From: Elgaria multicarinata webbii
Taxonomy: Eukaryota > Chordata > Lepidosauria > Squamata > Anguidae
Direction: 5' to 3'
DNA length: 64,000 bases
Assembly (NCBI RefSeq): GCF_023053635.1
Contig: NC_086172.1
Location: forward strand, 68,932,681 to 68,996,680
Part shown: piece after piece, positions 11,461-23,386 of the stretch
Position numbering within the stretch: the stretch's first letter is position 1
Layout: each line of letters starts with the position of its first letter
Notes under the pieces: model-generated
What the model saw: only the letters and a program-made list of their open reading frames with translations
What the model was told of the DNA's origin: nothing
Database searches by the model: none
Position numbers and translations under genes: made by a program

Positions 11461-13000
11461 ACACCTACATGCAGCACAATCCTGTGCAAATTTACTTGAA
11501 AGTAAGTACCATTGGGTTCACTGGGGATTACTCCTAGGTACATGTGCATAGGACTTTAAGATTTGTATCAGTTGGGATGAGGATTTATGTGTTCAGCCAG
11601 AAAAAAATGAGTTTTGAGGAGGTTTCCTTTCTGTATGGGAATGACTTCCCTCTTAGAGATATTACGGTGTATAATGCATGGATCATCATCAGTATTTGGA
11701 GAACTCATCTGTTTTCTTATTCCTAATTCCTAATTGCAGTTGCTTCTCTCAGTTTTGTATAATTATATTGTATGTAGCAAATTATCCAGTCGGAGAGAAA
11801 GATTGATTTTTATTCTGTTTATTTAGAAAATTTATATCCCACTTCTCTTCTATCATGGAACTCAAGGCAAAGTATGTGGGGTTCCCAGCTGGACTCTCAT
11901 CCATGACAAGACCCAAAACTTACTTAGCTGTGGCAAGGTGGCTGCATCTTTTGCACTCAGACTATGTCATTGGATTCAGTCTAACCTGACTCCCAACATT
12001 TATTGCCCTCCCCACAATTCAGAGTTTTATGGGTGAAAGAGTATTCAAATAGAATGCAGCTGCAGGCTATCTTACATGCTACCCATGAAATGTTTTACCT
12101 CTTGATGGACTGAACCTATAAACTAGTCCTTAGTGTTATGAACTTTCAGAAGGGCAGTTGTGTTCATTGCCCAATGGTGCAATCCTGTATATACCTACTT
12201 AGATGTATGCCCCGGTCAAAGGCTGGTTTTGATTGTAGGGGAACACAGTACAGATGTGTGTTTGTCGTATTGTGGAATTATTATTAAAGGGCTTCCAGTT
12301 TCTTCTCTTTAACTACAACCCTAATACAAATCATGTATCTGAAACCTGTCAGGTTTTCGTGTTAACCTTAACATCCAGGGATCTGATTAAGTCATTCCAA
12401 AATCAGATGGCTACAGCATAATGCCTGTAGGAAGCAGAAACTTTCAAAGACCAGAGAAAGTGCAGAAACTTCTGCTAAGTACTGGAGGAGGGGAGATATG
12501 ATAGGGTGAGGATATAAGTATTTAGCATACTATGTTTAGAGATAGGGCCACATTTTAAGGTGAGCCTTCTGTTCCAATCTGCTGATTTCCTTATGAATAT
12601 TTAGCCCATCTTAACGGTGTCACTGGCTTCTGTTCCAATGAATACGCCATCGAAGCAAGTCAAAGCGGAGCAGCTCACCTGAAGGCCTGACATGGAGGAT
12701 CTTTTTGACTGATAGATCAAAGATAGAACTTGCTGAAGGGACTTCATTAGGGGAGTTTTAATGATCTGGTCTCTGGGAGCAGCACATGAAAGAAGACTAC
12801 CATACAGTGCAATATAGTAATGTCTGCAGCAATCAGTGATATTGGTAGATCTTTATAAAAGACGATAGAGGAGGAAGTAAGGTGAGAGGAGACACCTATT
12901 CACATGGCAGACTCCTTAACTGTGAAATTAAACAATAGGAGAAATCTATGTGTATTTCTTATTGTAGACTTCGGCATAACAGTGATGGCTGGTCAACGTA
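11461..13000. other. No recognised gene; diverged LINE/SINE tail near 11.82 kb
   Basis: 11808-11885 contains TTTATATCCCACTTCTCTTC followed by a purine-rich stretch, like a diverged LINE or SINE tail. The rest is unassigned. Confidence 0.4.
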
Positions 13001-13002
13001 TA

Positions 13003-13134
13003 TGGCACTCTTCCCTGACATGGTGCCCTCGTTTTAGACTATAACTCCGTGATTCCTGACTAGTGGCCATGTTGGCTGGGGCTGAAGGGAGTTGTAGTCC
13101 AAAGCATCTGGAGGGCACCAAGTTGGTGAAGCCT
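13003..13134. mobile_element. hAT-like palindromic MITE, diverged
   Basis: It has the same family structure as 7767-7902: left arm TGGTGCCCTC...GACTATAACTCC, centre GTGGCCATGTTGGCTGGGGC, and right arm GGGAGTTGTAGTCCAAAGCA then CTGGAGGGCACCAAGTTGGT. The ends are degraded and no clean duplication is seen. Confidence 0.8.
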
Positions 13135-14938
13135 ATTATATAGGGTCTCAAATAATTCATGATTTCACCAAGTTTCATAATTAGTGTGCTTGCTGGTCAA
13201 ATCTCACCTATCGTAACACTCACCTTTGTAACGAGCTTGGACCAGCGGTTTCCAAATTTGCTATGGAATTTATTGCAAGTTTCTGAGCATGCATGGTCTT
13301 TATCTAAACAAAGCCATTTCTGCACAGATGCTGCATTGGTTCGGTTAACCTTTTCCTTGCCAAATCTGGTGCTGCTTCTCTCCTCGCTGCCACCAGTTTG
13401 GCTTCATAAAAAGGAGGAGGACTCAGCAGCGCTCCCCCTGTTTTGAACCATCCTACTCTCCCCTTAGCAGCTTCCCTCATCATCACTGGTGCCACCACAG
13501 CCCTGCCTCCGAGGAGGCACTATGCAATTCCAAACTGCAGCTCCAAAGATACACTTTGATATCATGCAAAAACGCATTTACATGGAACAACGGTTCGCTT
13601 TGAGGGAGAACTCGTCCAAGTCTACGTGATTGAATGAGTTAATTTCCAGGTAAATAACAAACTCACTTGGGGTAAGATCGCCCATCACTACAAATTATAT
13701 GTTTTAGTTCTATGGGCCCTTTAGAGACTCTAGGATCCAATGTCAAGATGGTCCTCTGATTTCAGGATTTATGTGTGCTGTTTCAATACAAAAGTTCCAT
13801 GGCGGGGGGTGGGGGAGAAACGTAGAGATGAAAAAATCAAGCACTGGAATGGGAAATCAGTTCAAATCCAGTCAAAATGTACAGAGCAGAACTCCATCCG
13901 ACACTCAGGTCAAGTAGCTAAGTCAATGAAGAACCTAATCCAAATAGGGAAAAGTGGTACCCCTCCATCGCAGATTCTGCCTAGCCCCGTGATATCATTG
14001 TTGTTCAGATGGATTTGGGTGACCTTTCCGTAAGAAAGCATTGGTGAAGTAAATGTTGCCTCATCGCATGGCCTGATGCCACAGACACCTGACTCTCCAC
14101 AAGGTTCCAATTGTCCTGTGGTGAGTTTATAAGCAGCTTGCACATGGCAATGAACAGCTGTCTGAACCTAGGTTAAGTGCGAGAAAAAGCGATGCCGAAT
14201 TTGGCACTCCAACCGGCTACATGGGGGATGCAATGTAGTCCCAACATTTGCCTTACACTATGCTGTCATGGTATCAGGCAGTCTCTGCTCCTACATACCT
14301 GGTCCAGACTCAAGAAAAGTCAGCCCAGCTCAGCCTAATCCCAACTGGAACACATTTGTTTTCCAGGTTCCCAGCAGGGATGTTAATTGACATCCCTTGC
14401 CAAAAAGTAATTAGGCATTTCATTTGGTAGAAAGAGGTTTTGCTTCTAAGGGCCAGGTTACACGTTGCATGTAGCCACATGTATCAGTTCTCTGACATTT
14501 TCTTTCTTTCTGAAAGGCTGTGAGTTTCAGTAAAATAGCTGCAGAAGATCAAAGAAGGGCTGCTTAACCCTTTCTCTTTTAGTTGTTTTTCTTCTCCAAA
14601 TCACCACTTTTCACCTCATGGATGAAAATATACAATGTTCCCCCCCCCCCCCCACTCACTATACAGTAAAAAGTGGCTTGCAATTTTGAGAAGAAAAGCA
14701 ACCAGAGGAAAAGGGAAAAGCATCTTCCTTCTCTTCCCCTGCTATTCCTTCACTAAAACTCTCATTCTTTAAGTTTGGCTACAGTTGTTTTTTTAAAAAA
14801 GGAAATAAGAAAATGGAGGAAAGCTACATGTAACTGAGTACAACATGTGTAGTTTGGCCCTAACATTCTGATTAAAAGGTGAAGTATTTCATGATAAAAT
14901 TAAACGAATTGTGCCAGTTTTGGAATCTGTTACAACCC
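13135..14938. other. No recognised feature
   Basis: This is intergenic. A run of 15 C lies at 14639-14653. Several short reading frames exist but none shows splice sites or a known motif. Confidence 0.5.
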
Positions 14939-14939
14939 A

Positions 14940-15052
14940 AGTCTAGAGTCCTGCTTGTGGGTCCCTGGTCAACAGCTGACTGGCCACTGTGTGAACAGAG
15001 TGCTAGAGTAGATGGACCCTTGGTCTGATCCAGCATAGCACGTCTTAAGATA
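14940..15052 (+). repeat. CR1-like LINE 3' end
   Basis: It contains CCTGCTTGTGGGTCCCTGGT, CACTGTGTGAACAGAGTGCT, AGATGGACCCTTGGTCTGAT and CCAGCATAGCACGTCTTA. Full copies elsewhere in the window end in TCTTATGT octamer-like repeats, as CR1 3' ends do. Confidence 0.75.
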
Positions 15053-16000
15053 TTATTACAGTGCTTTAAGAGTGCTCTCCCTCATTTTCATACTTCCTTG
15101 TAACATTAACAGAATGCAATAAAACATCTTTTAGCCCCATTTCACTGGAAGAGCTGCTGAAACTCCACATACTTTTTCTACCTGTGTGAGAAAGGAGATG
15201 GGTTTGAATGTCATCCGGCTCTATGGAGGAGAAAGCAGGAAGATGTATTGCGCTGGCTTTTATCCATCCATCTGTTCATCTGGCAGGCCTAATGTTCAGT
15301 TCCTCGTTGTCCCAGTTGCCTTAAATAATGCTGACCTACAGTATATGGGATGACAAAGGTCACGCAACTCATTTTCCCCTTGCTTTCTGTAAGTGATCAT
15401 TAAGCTCTCTGAGACATTGTAACTACACATAGTGATGACAGATGGAACGTGTTTATAAACCGGGTAAAATCTTTCTCTCATGTATAAAGGTTATGTTATT
15501 TACTTCTTCACACACAGAGGTGTTCAGACATACAATCACTTGTCTTGGGTAATCTGTGTTTTAAACCATCCCTCCCCATAGTTTGCATTAAGAAATGCTG
15601 AATTCTCTGACAAATTGGGCAACTGTTCGTATGTATACTTGTTTGTTTTGTTTCTGCCAACTAGAGTGGAGCAAGGTTATGTGGAGGACACACCAAAACC
15701 CCACTCTTGGGTTGCTGGACTTAGTCCTGAGATTTTTGCCTTTAAGTCCCCTGACTCAACAGAAAACACACTCAGTGAGAGCAGAGGAGGTGGGTGTCCT
15801 CCCTCCATCGCCACTGAGCAGAGACCAGGGAGAGGGTCCCCAGCATCCTTACCGCTGGATGTTGACAGATGACAGTGGAATCATGAGATAGTTGGGTAAA
15901 GATGCTGATTGCCAGTATCTCTGTGAGCTGACATCAGTGCTTTGCTGCAGTGAATCTGTACAGTTCAGATCCAGCCTGTCCATATCTCCAGTGCCACATT
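15053..16000. other. No recognised feature
   Basis: I see neither a repeat nor an exon that I can support. The reading frames at 15595-15891 lack splice context and known motifs. Confidence 0.45.
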
Positions 16001-16091
16001 GGCCCTGTTCAGACAACACGCTAAACCATGATAGTTAAGTGTTTTGAGCTAAACATTATGGATTAGTGTGTTGTGTGAACCATGACTTAGG

Positions 16092-16791
16092 GCCCTGCTA
16101 GAGGTGCCGGATAAGCCGGCAGGGAGGAGGGGTGACGGCGCACCATTTGCGCCAGGGAGCCGCCGGAGAAGGTAGGGTTTTTTTAAAAAAAAATAAAGCC
16201 CCCCCGCCCCTGATTCCCCCCAATACCCGATGACCCCTCCCCCTCACTCACCCGTCCTCCCCTCATCCCCGATGCCTTGTCCCCGGCTTCCCCCCCACGC
16301 CATCCCCAATGCCTTGTCCCCGGCTTCCCCCCCCGTGCCATCCCCGATGCCTTGTCCCCGGCTTTCCCCCCCCCACGCCATCCCCAATGCCTTGTCCCCG
16401 GCTCTCCTTCCCTCGCTGCCGATGCCCGCTCTCCTTCCCTCGCCCCCATCCCCGATGTCCGGCCTTCCCCCCCTCTCTCTCCCCCCCCCAGGATCCCCCC
16501 TGGCCCAATGGGCACAGCGCTCGTATGAGCGCTGTGCCCAGTCCGTGGCTTTTCCCGGCTACTCGCGAGTAAGCAAGCAGCCGCAAAAAGCCACAGACCC
16601 TGCTAGACGTTCCGCAGCCCCGGCCTCAGGCCGGGGCTGCGGAAAAGCCGGGCCATAAGTGAATTCGCTTATGCTGGCTTAAGGCAGGTTTCAGCGCGGC
16701 CTGACCCCAGATTCCCCTGTGCGTCATCTGGATGCACAGGAGGGAAACCGGGCCTCACACCACGCTAACGCCTGGTCTAGCAAGGCCCTTA
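16092..16791. mobile_element. GC-rich PIF/Harbinger-like MITE nested in another MITE
   Basis: The ends GGGCCCTGCTAG and CTAGCAAGGCCC are inverted, with TTA on both sides (GAC-TTA and TTA-GTG), a 3-bp target duplication. The interior has a 37-bp tandem repeat, a 14-bp-arm hairpin (16509-16540) and a 16-bp-arm hairpin (16610-16644). It has no coding capacity for a transposase. Confidence 0.72.
16267..16460. repeat. 37-bp C-rich minisatellite
   Basis: About four copies of a unit built on GATGCCTTGTCCCCGGCTTC plus a poly-C run. The last copies are degraded. The G-rich - strand has many G-runs. Confidence 0.85.
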
Positions 16792-16917
16792 GTGTGTCTC
16801 ACAAACCATACCTAACCATGCTGGCTACATAACCACGCTTTAAACACGCTCACTAACCATTTGCTTCAAAAAGGTTAGCAGCCTAACCATGGCTTAGCAT
16901 GTTGTCTGAACAGGCCC

Positions 16918-19838
16918 ATCTTAATGCCCATCAGTAAGGACACATCACTCTCTTTCTCTTCAGTCTCTGTTCAATCACTACAGCCATGTAGTACTTCCTC
17001 ACCTCACTGGTCACATCTCCTGCTTCAGCGGAAGCTGGGGAGAGTCAAGATATTTTGCTGCATAAGGTGAAAGGCAAGATGTGGCCCCTCCTCCCATTAC
17101 ATCCTTCCATTCCCTATACAAAAGCTGACAGGACTGGCAGTTGAATCTTTATTTAACAATGGCAATGGGTCTACATCCTCTACCACACCTGAAGGCAGCA
17201 CCCTAGCTTAGGGGGTTCAAGGCTGGACGCGTGGCACACAATTCTGTCCTCGAACACCTTGCTGATGCTTCCCAGCATTTCCCGCCTGAGGCAAGCGCTT
17301 CACTTTGTTTAATGATAGGTCCAGCCCTGAACAAGAAATTTAAAGGCAAAAATGTATCTGGCAACTCTACCCACTCCTGACTAATCCTAGTCAGGTCCTC
17401 CCTGGGGCTTCGAAGACCTTAGCAGCATTTCTGGGCTCTTTCCTCTGATGGTTCAAGCGGATTTCTTAGCATTCACTTTGTGCAATGGCGAATAATATCA
17501 GTGGCCATTTGACACAGGCATATTGCTAAATTAAAAGTCTTCCTGAATACTGCAAGCAATGCTCTCTCTGGAATACTGAAGGGCAATTTAACATTGGGTA
17601 GGTTTGTGGTAAACTCTGAAAGCAGATTGAAGTTCTCTATCCTAAAGTTTTCTACAGGAATAAAAAGATTAAGATTAAGTAAGTAAGATCCAAAGACATA
17701 CAAGTTTTGGCTCATGAACAGTTCTTACCCCACCCTATCAAACAAAGGAGTTTTGGAGTTCTTAATTAAATCACAGGGCTAAATAAAATCATAGCAGTAC
17801 TGAAGAGCAAAGGCCTGAATCACTTGTATAGTTCATTGCCTTTTCTTCATTTCACACAGTACCATTATTCACCAAGCTGAAATTATAGTTTGATTGTAGT
17901 AGTAGCCAGCTATTATTTTGCAGTAAAGGGATCTTCTATTTTTAACTGCCAACTGACACTGAAAAAGGAGCAAGTCATATATTTCAAGTATTTTCCTCCT
18001 TTTCATGGAGCATGATAGCCATTGTCATGTCACTCCCCCCACCCCACCCCGCACCGGCCCCTTAATTCTGTTATGGTTTAGTGCATGGTTCAGCTTTAAA
18101 ATATAGATAGCAAACCAGGTCTGTGAATGAAACATTATTGCTTGGGAGAATATGTACTTTAGAAATGTGTATATAGCGACCGCTTTCAAAAATGTTAACT
18201 TCACACTGAATGTTCCTCCATACAAAAAAGGCTTGCCTAGCCGCCTTCTCCCTGACAGACTAGTTTTCAGTGTGCAGGGATTTATTTATTAATTTGTAGG
18301 GTGGAGCAGTCCTAGAAGCTTCCACCTGCAGTCTCAATCGGTTCAGCCCAGACAGGTTTATCCATGAGAACTAGGCCTTAGGAGCTTTAAAAAGTAGTGC
18401 TACCTCCCCCTGGGGGAGTTTGTCTCTGAGATGGCACTGTGCCAGCCTGGCCACTGACTGGCATACTTACAGCCCAGTCCTCTTTTCCCCAATAAGTTCT
18501 GACTTTACTGTGTGATACGATGACATCACAAAGCAGTGTGGGTGTGGCTACTGCAATGCAGCCTCTTTTTGATACGGCATCTTTTTTATTAGTTCCAGTG
18601 GTCCTCTAGAATGTCTGCTACAGAAGCTTCACATTTCTCAGAAAATTTCGGGGTATATTCTTGTGATCACCGTCATACGAGGTGCCAGCCAGAACTGTTG
18701 GCCCTTGCTGTTCCCCCTGATGCACCGAGTGTGCCTTAACACATGCCTAACACTTCTGTGCAGCCGAGCATTGGAGGAGAAGACTGATACTAGTGGACAA
18801 GTGTCCCCCCTTTTCTTTTTCACGAATTCCTTGCAGAGAGTGAGGTTTTTTGAGATTCGTACAACACAGGAAATATTAAAGTTCTCTGACTGCACTATGC
18901 CACCCCAGCAGTAATAAAGGAACAACCATGGGCTTTTCAAGTGAGATCCTCTAAAGGCATGCCTTTGATTTGGGGAGACGTGAGCAGTTTATTAGTGAGG
19001 AGACATTGTCATCTTCCCATGCCTGCTCCCTAGCTGTGTCCCCCCTCCTCACCACCATGCAATAAGTGTGTAGAATCTGTTATTTTCCTTTCTCCTGCTG
19101 GATCTGAAAAGAACAGCTTTTTACCTCTATTCTCTTTTGCACGTTGGGCTAGCAGTCAAATTCAGAGATAACCTGGCTTTGTGTTGTGAATTTGAATAGT
19201 CCCTTTTATGACATGTCCCTATGGAAGACTGTGATAACTGCACTCATTATGGACCTGCTGGGGAAGGAATAGTTAATGCTAGCTCGCATTTCGCGGCATC
19301 CAACTGGATTCCCTGTCCTCTTCAGATGCGGTGTTCTCCCTCTCTTGAATTCAGCTCTTCCTGATTTTGCATTCAGGGAGAGTGCCGCTGCTACGAGGGT
19401 GACAGCGAAATGGAAGATGTGTCCAATATAAATTGCTTCCCTTTCTATTGCTGCTCTTTATATTAATTTCCACGCTGGCTGATTTTATAGCTTTCTGAGC
19501 CTTTTATTTTCCTTTTCTCTGCGGATGTTTCTGGCTATGGAATCCTGTTTCTGATTTTTTCAAAAGAAGCATTCTTGCATTCTGCCACCACAGCTGAAAG
19601 CTTGTGAATAAAACAGCGCTGCTCTTACACAGAATATTGCAGCCATGGTTCAAGCCCCAGACCTGCCAGGATGTGGTGCAGTTGCATTACAAAATGTGGG
19701 CAAAGGGATGGCCAAAATTAGTATATCTCTGCTTCCCTTTGGCAGGACCTCAATGCACCATTGGCTGGCAAAGCGTTCAGACATGCATGTTTGTCCCCCA
19801 GTGACTGCAATATCAAGTGATGATTTGTGTGTGTGAAT
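16918..19838. other. No recognised feature
   Basis: This is the longest largely repeat-free stretch upstream of the gene. I saw no exon with acceptor and donor, and no known motif. About 19040-19600 is repeat-free and could be checked for conservation with other squamates. Confidence 0.45.
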
Positions 19839-19839
19839 G

Positions 19840-20541
19840 GACTATCCCAAGTAGGCAGCCACAAAATGATCTTCATACAGCACATAGTTAAACTATGGAA
19901 TTCACTACCACAGGTTGTGGTGACGGCCCTCAATTTGGATGGCTTTATATTATAGATATACACACATATTTGTATCCCACCCTATTATCACTGGGATCTC
20001 AGGGCATCATATAAAATCAGTACAATATAAACAAATAATTTACACAGCTAAAAATGTATTAAATTGTTAACATATTAAAACCGGTAGAAAATTTTAAAAG
20101 CAATAAAACAAATGAAAAACAAGTACAACTTTTGTGTAACCGTGGAGAATTTAGCCCTTGAAGGCTTTGATAAAAAGCCTTGTTTTAACTTGGCGCTGAA
20201 GTGAAGGCAATGTTGGCACCAGTCGGGCCTCCAAGGGGAGGGTCTTCCACAAGTGGGGTGCCACGACAGAGAAAGCCCTTTAAAAGGGGGGGGGGGCTAG
20301 ACAAGTTCCTGGGGGAGAAGGCTATCAATGGCTACTAGTCATGCTGGCTATATGCTACCTCTAGTGGTCAGCATGTCTATGTACACCAGTAGTTGGGGAA
20401 CATGCACAGGAGTGTGCTTTTGCACTCATGTCCTGCTTATGGGGTTCCTGTCAACAGCTAGTTGGACACTGTGTAAATAGAATGCTGGACTAGATGGATC
20501 CTTGGTCTGATCCAGCATGGCTCCTCTTATGTTCTTAACTT
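19840..20541 (+). repeat. CR1-like LINE 3' region, split by an L2-like fragment
   Basis: The left part (19840-19945) has CATAGTTAAACTATGGAATT and ATTTGGATGGCTTTA. The right part (20282-20541) continues with AAAAGG...CTAGACAAGTTCCTGG, CAGCTAGTTGGACACTGTGT, GGATCCTTGGTCTGATCCAG and ends CTCTTATGTTCTTA. The order matches the unsplit copy at 26578-26851. Confidence 0.78.
19946..20281 (-). mobile_element. L2-like LINE fragment nested in the CR1-like element
   Basis: It has TTTGTATCCCACCCTATTAT, AT-rich 3' sequence, then on the - strand a reverse-transcriptase C-terminal pattern (AFSVVAPHLW-type, near 20255-20280). It interrupts a CR1-like copy. Confidence 0.75.
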
Positions 20542-20763
20542 TTGTATGACCTGGAATACAATGCTTTTCACTGGAGCTGGCCTTTTCATTTAGCTGCATG
20601 TTATACATGAGTAACTGTTTGATAATCCAAGTATAGAGAGAAATCTCATGATGTACAAGCATGTGTAATCCAAATCCGTTGCTTACCATCAAGAGTTCTC
20701 TGAAGCTGGGCAGCATGCGTTTTCACCTGTGTCTATATCAGACTATATGAATTGGGCTCTAGA

Positions 20764-20838
20764 ATATAAGAAGAGCCCTGCTGGATCAGACCAAGGTTCC
20801 ATCTAGTCCAGCATTCTGTCCACACAGTGCATGACAAG
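20764..20838 (-). repeat. CR1-like LINE 3' end fragment
   Basis: AAGAGCCCTGCTGGATCAGA and CCATCTAGTCCAGCATTCTG are the reverse complement of the CR1-like end. Confidence 0.8.
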
Positions 20839-20839
20839 T

Positions 20840-21980
20840 TGACGTCGCACCCTGATGAGAATAGGAAGCACTATAGACATCATGTGGCAGGGGAAAGTTA
20901 ATCGTGTACCATTCACAAAAAGTAAAGATCCAGAAATATAAAACTTAAAGAAACAAATCAAACTGAGAAACATGGAGTGAGGTGGAATCTGCAATGTGCA
21001 TTATTTCTACCAGGGATGGCCAATACGTTCATGAGGATATGTGACTGTATTCTTGGCTACCTAATTTAAAAGAAGAATTGTATTTAAAACCATCAGTCAA
21101 AATGGCAGAGTTTATGTATAGCAATTTCTACATTCTTTAGTGGTATTTCAGAAAAGCAGAAACCCCAAGATAGCACAGCAGCAACCATATCCTAGAATGA
21201 ATCATAATTTTATCAAGTCACATCAAATTATACTATATTATATTGATTTATCATAAATGGCAATGATTAATGTTGCTGTTATACCTTCTATTTCTTATAA
21301 TGGACATCTCACTTTGTCTATTACAAGGGATAAATAATCCAAGACAGGGTTGGCAGAGTGATGCAGCTGTCATAGGCAGCTGATTTGGGATGTCACGAAA
21401 GGGCAGCAAATGGTTAGTTATATAATTTATTTTTGTTGTATTTTTACTTGTGGGGTTTTCTGCCTCTGTAGCTGAAATAATTTGACCAGCCTTGGGTACT
21501 ATGCACCTTGACCTTGGGATGGGGGGAGCAAAAAAGGCTGACCAGAGCATTAGAGAGGAGTGCAGTATGCTATAGGACATGCACACACCCCTGATCATTG
21601 TTTATGCCCCCTCTAATAATCCCTTTTATAGAAGAAGAATATTCTCTGAATGATATCGTATTTTTAAAATGATAAGGCAGGAAGTGTCATAAAAGGAATC
21701 CAGTCACTTTCGGACGTGGACAGACCTTGGCCTTTCCCAAAGGGTTTTGTGGCCTGATTTTTACAATGGCTTCCCTTGAACTCCCCGCCATCTCGAGTCT
21801 GTCAATCAATAATGTCATAGCAACAAAAAGTCATTAAGTGGGACACTGCCTATGGGGAAACCCAAAACTGCCAAGTATCAGGCTCCGTGCTTGAAACCCT
21901 GAACCACTTCTGCGTCATCATTTTTCTGGGGTAGCAAAAGAATCTGAAGTCACTCAGCTGCCATAAAATAATCTTAGTCC
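20840..21980. other. No recognised feature
   Basis: This is AT-rich intergenic sequence. I see nothing that I can name. Confidence 0.45.
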
Positions 21981-21982
21981 TT

Positions 21983-22140
21983 GGGGGGGATCTACACTAC
22001 TGCTTTAAAGCGCTTTAAAGCACTTTATAACACTTTTGACAACTGTTTAGGCCCAGGACACACTGCATATACAGGTTTCAAAACGTTTTCAAAGTGCTTT
22101 AAAGCGCTTTAAAAGCAGTAGTGTAGATCCCCCCCCCCCC
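21983..22140. mobile_element. Palindromic MITE (GGGGATCTACACTACTGC ends)
   Basis: The left arm GATCTACACTACTGCTTTAA continues into AGCGCTTTAAAG, and the right end reverses it (CTTTAAAGCGCTTTAAAAGC then AGTAGTGTAGATC). The ends are G and C runs. The arms are nearly identical over 35 bp. Confidence 0.85.
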
Positions 22141-23378
22141 GGTCTCAGAGCCATGATGCTAACTCAATTTTCCTCCTTCCTCAGCTCAGACTCTGGCCTG
22201 GGTGAAATTATTTTCAATACGTAATCCAAGAATTAGGGGGAAAGGGGAGTGGAGTTTCAATTAGTTCTAAAACTGGGGTCCCACAGCCACCATGGCTATC
22301 TTTGCATGTAATGTTCAGGCAGGACAGAAACCTGAGATTCTTCTGATAGAGCTAAGCAGTAACGCAATATGAATAGGACAGTTATTCCAGAATAATCTCA
22401 TTCAAAATCTTTACACTTACTTAAAATATAATTATACCTTTTTTTTAAAGAGGCAGAACACTATGGGCAGTATCCAATGTGGCCTGTGCACTAGCAGGCC
22501 CCGCCACCAGCACAACAGGAAGCTAGTGATTCCAAAAACAGCTGGAAAGAGCAGAAACACTCATTTTGGGAATGGGGGCATGTCAGTGGTGCTCGTAGAA
22601 GGGAGCTCTACTAACCTGTCCCATTCCAGCGTTTCTGCTCGTGTCCGGCATTGCTGTAGGAAGCGGTAGTGTGCATTCCAGGGGTGCAACGGAACTAGCA
22701 GAGACAGTATTGCCTCTGCCCACTCCCCTCTCCCTCCAAAGGAGACAAGAAAAGATGTATGGCAAGTAGGAGGGGGAGGCAGCAGCGGCAGCTCAGGGAA
22801 AGAAAAAAATTATTTGAGGAGGAGGAGGAGGAGGCAGCGGTGGTGGCAGCGGCAGTAGCTCAAGGGAAGAAAACAATTTATTTCCCCTAAACTATTCTCC
22901 CCATGGCAAGGCAGCTTGGGGCGTTCCGGCAACCATTCTGCTCACTCGCCAGCCCCCTGTCCCAGCAGAGGGCAATCAATTAGGGGTCGCCATTCACTGG
23001 GAACGCCCCTGGAGCGGCCCCTGAGCAAGGACAGACCGCCGGAAGAGCTGGGCTGCCCTCACTCTAGCTGAAAAAGATGGCTATAAGTCCCCAACTTTCA
23101 GCCGCACATCTTCAGCTCTTTGCCCCAGGGTGGCTTTGAATCTGCATCGTTGTCATCTAACCAACTTCGTGCAGATTTGGAGCCACCCCGGGGCAAAAAA
23201 GATGTCATGACAGCTCCCTACATATAAAAATAGAAATTACCGTCTCATTGTGTGGATAGGTCAGTTCCTGGTTCACACTGAAAAACTTTTAAAATGTCTC
23301 CAAAATATCAACATGGGGATGGGGGGGACAGGACTAAAACAGGCCAGTGAGGACTGAGCATGCTCAGTGGCCATGGAA
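22141..23378. other. GC-rich unassigned sequence with (GGA)n and a hairpin
   Basis: 22442 onward begins CTATGGGCAGTATCCAATGT, a start that looks repeat-like. A (GAG)n run lies at about 22815-22835. An imperfect hairpin with arms of about 25 bp lies at 23118-23200 (TTTGCCCCAGGGTGGC and GCCACCCCGGGGCAAA). No gene is seen. Confidence 0.45.
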
Positions 23379-23386
23379 TGCTTACT

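Larger units (their letters stand above)
16001..16917. mobile_element. Palindromic MITE (GGCCTGTTCAGAC ends), interrupted by a second MITE
   Basis: The left arm GGCCCTGTTCAGACAACACG pairs with the right end TGTTGTCTGAACAGGCCC. The interior carries AAACCATG/CATGGCTTAG inverted motifs. It is split at 16092-16791 by a GC-rich element. Related copies lie at 27721-28152 and, as fragments, at 42826-42965. Confidence 0.78.

Noticed and set aside
16230-16658. Open frames of 80-140 codons rich in Pro, Arg and Ser on both strands
   Set aside because: They arise from a 37-bp minisatellite and poly-C runs in a GC-rich transposon. All frames are open because stop codons are AT-rich.
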